Positions 60,660 through 64,000 of a stretch of DNA of 64,000 nucleotides are shown here, one piece after another. How positions within the stretch are numbered: position 1 is the stretch's first letter; every line of letters begins with the position of its first letter. Both the position numbers and the translations under genes were made by a program. The stretch comes from Pseudeuparius sepicola (taxonomy: Eukaryota > Arthropoda > Insecta > Coleoptera > Anthribidae). The notes beneath the pieces are model-generated. The model had not been told where the DNA came from and did no database searches. It was given only the letters and a program-made list of their open reading frames with translations. The stretch lies in assembly GCA_963920635.1 (NCBI GenBank), contig OY987298.1, forward strand, positions 37,541,787 to 37,605,786. The letters are read 5' to 3'.

Positions 60660-61175
60660 CAATTAACAGAGATAACGTCTGGACCTCAAATGATGTGTTT
60701 TTATGTTAGAGAAGACAACAAAGGGAGTTCTAGGAAAATCGATCGGTCGAATCGCAAATGCTTTTTTTTTCAGAAATTTCGAAGATCTTATGTAACACTG
60801 TGGTTGTACCGGGGGGCTGACGTGGAAAAGGAAGTTCCCAATAATAACAATTTTTCTTTAACAACCTTGCTATATTATTTGCCCATATACCTACCTAAAT
60901 CTTGTGTTGTTCGATTTCAGAAAATTTTGATGTGAAATTGCAGAAAATGAAAATATTTCTCAAAATTAAAAAATGTATAGAAAAGTTGTTCTTCATTCAA
61001 TTACAGACAGTTATACTAGATCTCGGACCTCTAGAAATCTATTTTTTTTTCTAAACAACGCAACATATTTCGTTCAAATGAATTTTAGTAAACCTAGAAC
61101 CTAGATAAAATCATTGAATTTTACTACATACTTTTTCACTAAAAAGACAACTTCCCAACTTAAAATTCGTCAAAT
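60660..61175. other. Upstream region of the minus-strand OBP, no gene seen
   Basis: No repeat or coding sequence is recognised. It may hold upstream regulatory sites, but none is identifiable by eye. Confidence 0.4.
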
Positions 61176-61179
61176 TTGA

Positions 61180-61822
61180 TGCAAAGTGCAATTTGATACT
61201 GGACACGCCAGAACTATATGAAGGACAAGGGAGAGTAGATATCTCATAGGCGGTGGTATATATTTGGATGGGGTAATTATTTCATGGGCTGCTATGATTT
61301 CTTAAAGTAGCTAATTTTCAAGAAACCTTATTAGGGAAATCTTGTTAAGAGTGAAAAACTGAGTAGAATTGCAAAATTTCAAAAGTCTAGGCCTACTTTG
61401 ATTTTTAGCTTTTTCGCCTTTTTCTCCCACTTTTTTCTTAGAAATGTGTCCTTTCTGGAGCTTTCACGTCAAAATATTATTAAGAAAACTTGATCGTCGC
61501 GAAAAAATAAAATTTTGACGTGAAACTTTTCTAAGAAAAAAGTGGGAGATAAATCTAAAAATCAAAGTAGGCCTAGCCTTTTAAAATTTTGCGAGTCTAC
61601 TCAGTTTTACATTCTGAACAAGTTTTCTTAATAACATTTTGTGATAAAAAAAATCCCTAGTGGGGTTACTTGAAAATTTGCCATTTTAAAAAATCATAGC
61701 AGGCCATGAAATAATTACCCCATCCAAATAATACCGCCTATGAGATACTCTCCCTTGGTACTACCAATATCCTTGCCCTTCATATATTTGTGAGGTGTCC
61801 AGTATCAAATTGGGACACACTG
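61180..61822. mobile_element. Palindromic element (family B, copy 2)
   Basis: The right end finishes CAAATTGGGACACACTG. The left end is worn but keeps CAATTTGATACTGGACAC. The arms match the copy at 9226-9963, for example GTCTAGGCCTACTTTGATTT. Both copies lie upstream of an OBP gene promoter. Confidence 0.75.
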
Positions 61823-61965
61823 TAGTTTAGATACCTCTCTCCAAAACTTGCATTATTTAAAAATATTTCGTGAAGTAAGAAAACTCGTGACTACATTCGC
61901 AACAAAAGATAACATTAAAATATCCGCCATTACTTTATAAAAAAATATTTGTTTTTTTTTTTAAA

Positions 61966-62460
61966 TCGGCAGCACAGAAAACCAGCAAGCTTGCTATTTT
62001 TCTGTGTCGGCAGTGAAGTGTCTCGTCATTAAAAGCTCAGAAATCGGCACTGAAGTAGCCTATTATTGAACGATTTTTTTCAATAAGTAGGCCTTGGCGA
62101 GATGTAAACATCAAACGTCAGACGCGGAGCCATCGCCCATCAAAATTGACCAAATATTCAAAACCCGGCCAATAAAGGCCCATTTAACTTTTCGTACATA
62201 CTGCGAAATTGTTACCTATATAGCAGCGGAATCGTTCAACAGGCAGCAGTTTGGAGTTTCTGTTGGGAAGCGCCGTTCCTCGTCCTGGGTACATCGATCG
62301 TCAAAGTCAAGCAACGCCGCGCGCAGTTGGTTCATGGACGGGTGATCCTTTATGATTATTTTTTTGCCTAATTTTTTCCGATTTCAGAAACAATATAATA
62401 TGTTTATTATATGTTTGTTTGCCTCGGTCAGAGGCCTCGGCTACTAAACTCCACACAACG
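61966..62460 (+). repeat. 5S-like repeat (copy 3)
   Basis: It begins near ATCGGCAGCACAG and runs through GGCAGTGAAGTGTCTCGTC to the CAGAGGCCTCGG palindrome. Its 5S-like block (about 62271-62349) is the best preserved: CGTTCCTCGTCC, then AAAGTCAAGCAACGCCGCGC and GGTTCATGGACGGGTGATCC, followed by a run of T. Confidence 0.65.
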
Positions 62461-62785
62461 ACTGACTGTGTCCATAGAAGAATCTAGATTCTTATATGCT
62501 GTGTCACAGAAAAACTAAGAAGAAGAGGGAAGACACAAAGCTGGCCTATCAAAAAGGTAATGTTTTATTTAAAGTTCTCCGAAAATGCATATTTGTCAAG
62601 ATATTCTCGAGTAGCCCTCCATCAAAAGACACCTTGTATACAGTAAACGCAGTAAAATTGAATGATTTTATGTAGGTTACTAAAATTCATTTGAATGCGT
62701 AGAATAAAATTAAAAAACCAAGTATTTTCTAGAGGTCTCAAATCTAGCATATCGGTATAAAGTTGAAAGTCAAGTAACTTTTCTA

Positions 62786-63507
62786 CAGATTGTCTCACTT
62801 AATAGTGAAACACCTTAATTCATTTTTAACCGACCAGAACGAAATTTTTAGCAAAGGTAGATGGTATTGTTGCCTATATTTATTTCCAAAAAATTAGTTG
62901 CCTACTAAAAATTCAAAGCCACCTGCGTTGCCACAATCGAGGCTAAAAATCCGAAAATCATATTAGGCATTTTTCCTTCAAACAAATTTACTAGAAAAAG
63001 TTGTTCAGAATCGATCCGGAACCTTAAATCAAAAATTTTGTCAAAGTAAAAAAATATGAAAAAGTCCAAAAATAGCAATTTAATTTTTTCCTGTGTTTAG
63101 AAAAGTGTGCCATGGAAGTTTTGAAGGCAATAAATGACAATAAACATGATAGCAAACAACTTGTTTTCAAAACATTCATGGAACACTTTTCTAAATGCAG
63201 GAAATTATAAAATCGCTATTTTTGGACTTTATTTTCTTTATTTAATATTTTTTTGATTTTGACAAAATTTCTGGATCGATTCTGAACAACTATTTTTAGT
63301 AAATATTTTTGAAAAAAAAAAGCCTAATATGGCTTTACGATTTTTAGCCTCAATTGTGGCATCGTAGGTGGCTTTGACTTTGGAGTAGGCAACTAATTTT
63401 ATGGAAATAAGTAAGTAACAATGCCATCTACCGTAGGTAATAGTTTCGTTCTGGTCGGTTAAAAACTAAATTTATAAGGTTGTTTCACCATTAAGTGAGA
63501 CACTCTG
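62786..63507. mobile_element. Palindromic TA element, CAGATTGTCTCACTTAAT ends
   Basis: CAGATTGTCTCACTTAATAG at the left mirrors the right end TTAAGTGAGACACTCTG, next to TA. The arms share AACCGACCAGAACGAAA and AGGTAGATGGTATTGTT. The centre is near 63145. Confidence 0.75.
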
Positions 63508-63509
63508 TA

Positions 63510-64000
63510 TCTATAAAACATTTTTCTAGATTTTGAGAAATAATAAAAGCGTCTTGACATATAGAGAAAGTGATGTGATTGCTTTTTATTACCTATGTAA
63601 TTTGTCATCATATTTTAACCAAAAACAACTGACAACACAGAAATTTACTTAAACAGAAATTCTGGAAATATTTTATTTTTAGGTACCCTCACAATTAGGG
63701 TGCTAATGGAAGTAAGTGGAGGTTTTGGTGTATTGAATTATCTGCATTTCCATCAGTTTTCTATAATATTTCGAACCCTTATTCTTAAGTAAAATACAAG
63801 TTCTTAATATTTTGCATATAGTCGGTACGCTGTGGGGTGGGGCCCTATTGAGTTTGAGGTTGATATATCTTTTCGTTCCGAAGGTAAAAGAATAAAATAT
63901 GAAAATAATTACTTTTTTAATCGATCTGCGTATCTCGAACACTAATGTTTATACATGAAAGTTTAGAGCAACCGTTTATCCTAAATTGACCTTTTCTGCC
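63510..64000. other. Right end of window, no feature recognised
   Basis: Only an 79-codon minus-strand frame without domain pattern is present. No repeat partner is seen within the window. Confidence 0.4.

Overview
This is an AT-rich insect nuclear window, most likely from a beetle. The reason is a cluster of four-cysteine ('Minus-C') odorant-binding-protein (OBP) domains of the Tenebrio THP12/B-protein type, a group that is expanded in Coleoptera. Genes have metazoan splice sites, TATA promoters and AATAAA signals. There is no prokaryotic gene organisation.

Genes. (1) 5136-5314 (+) is the last exon of an OBP whose earlier exons lie off the left edge. (2) 10255-28748 (+) is the centrepiece: one signal-peptide exon followed by four exons, each a complete OBP domain. 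Every intron is phase 0 and every internal exon is a multiple of three, so full splicing gives a four-domain secreted protein of about 502 residues. Each of domains 1-3 also has an in-frame stop just past its splice donor, so intron retention would give 1-, 2- or 3-domain forms. (3) 45078-48849 (+) is a predicted two-exon gene for a small, very basic, cysteine-free secreted peptide. (4) 54543-60425 (-) is a conventional two-exon single-domain OBP of 136 residues with TATA box and AATAAA.

Everything else is mobile or repetitive DNA, and introns of 3.5-10 kb are largely made of it. The dominant type is long palindromic (fold-back) elements with TA target duplications and ends like CAGGGTG or CAGTGTGTCCC, often nested. 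Others are two degenerate Tc1-like elements (3.0-4.5 kb and 20.2-21.9 kb), three non-autonomous hAT elements with 8-bp duplications (6.2-7.2, 27.0-28.4 and 29.6-30.9 kb), a piggyBac-like TTAA element (33.8-35.1 kb), a pogo-like remnant with a PHD-type finger (51.4-52.1 kb), and three truncated copies of one LINE or Penelope-like retroelement.

The points most worth a second look are the modular four-domain OBP gene, the hAT insertion immediately before the splice acceptor of its last domain, a hammerhead-ribozyme-like fold at 56361-56410 (-), and a 5S-rRNA-like Pol III control region inside a three-copy repeat.
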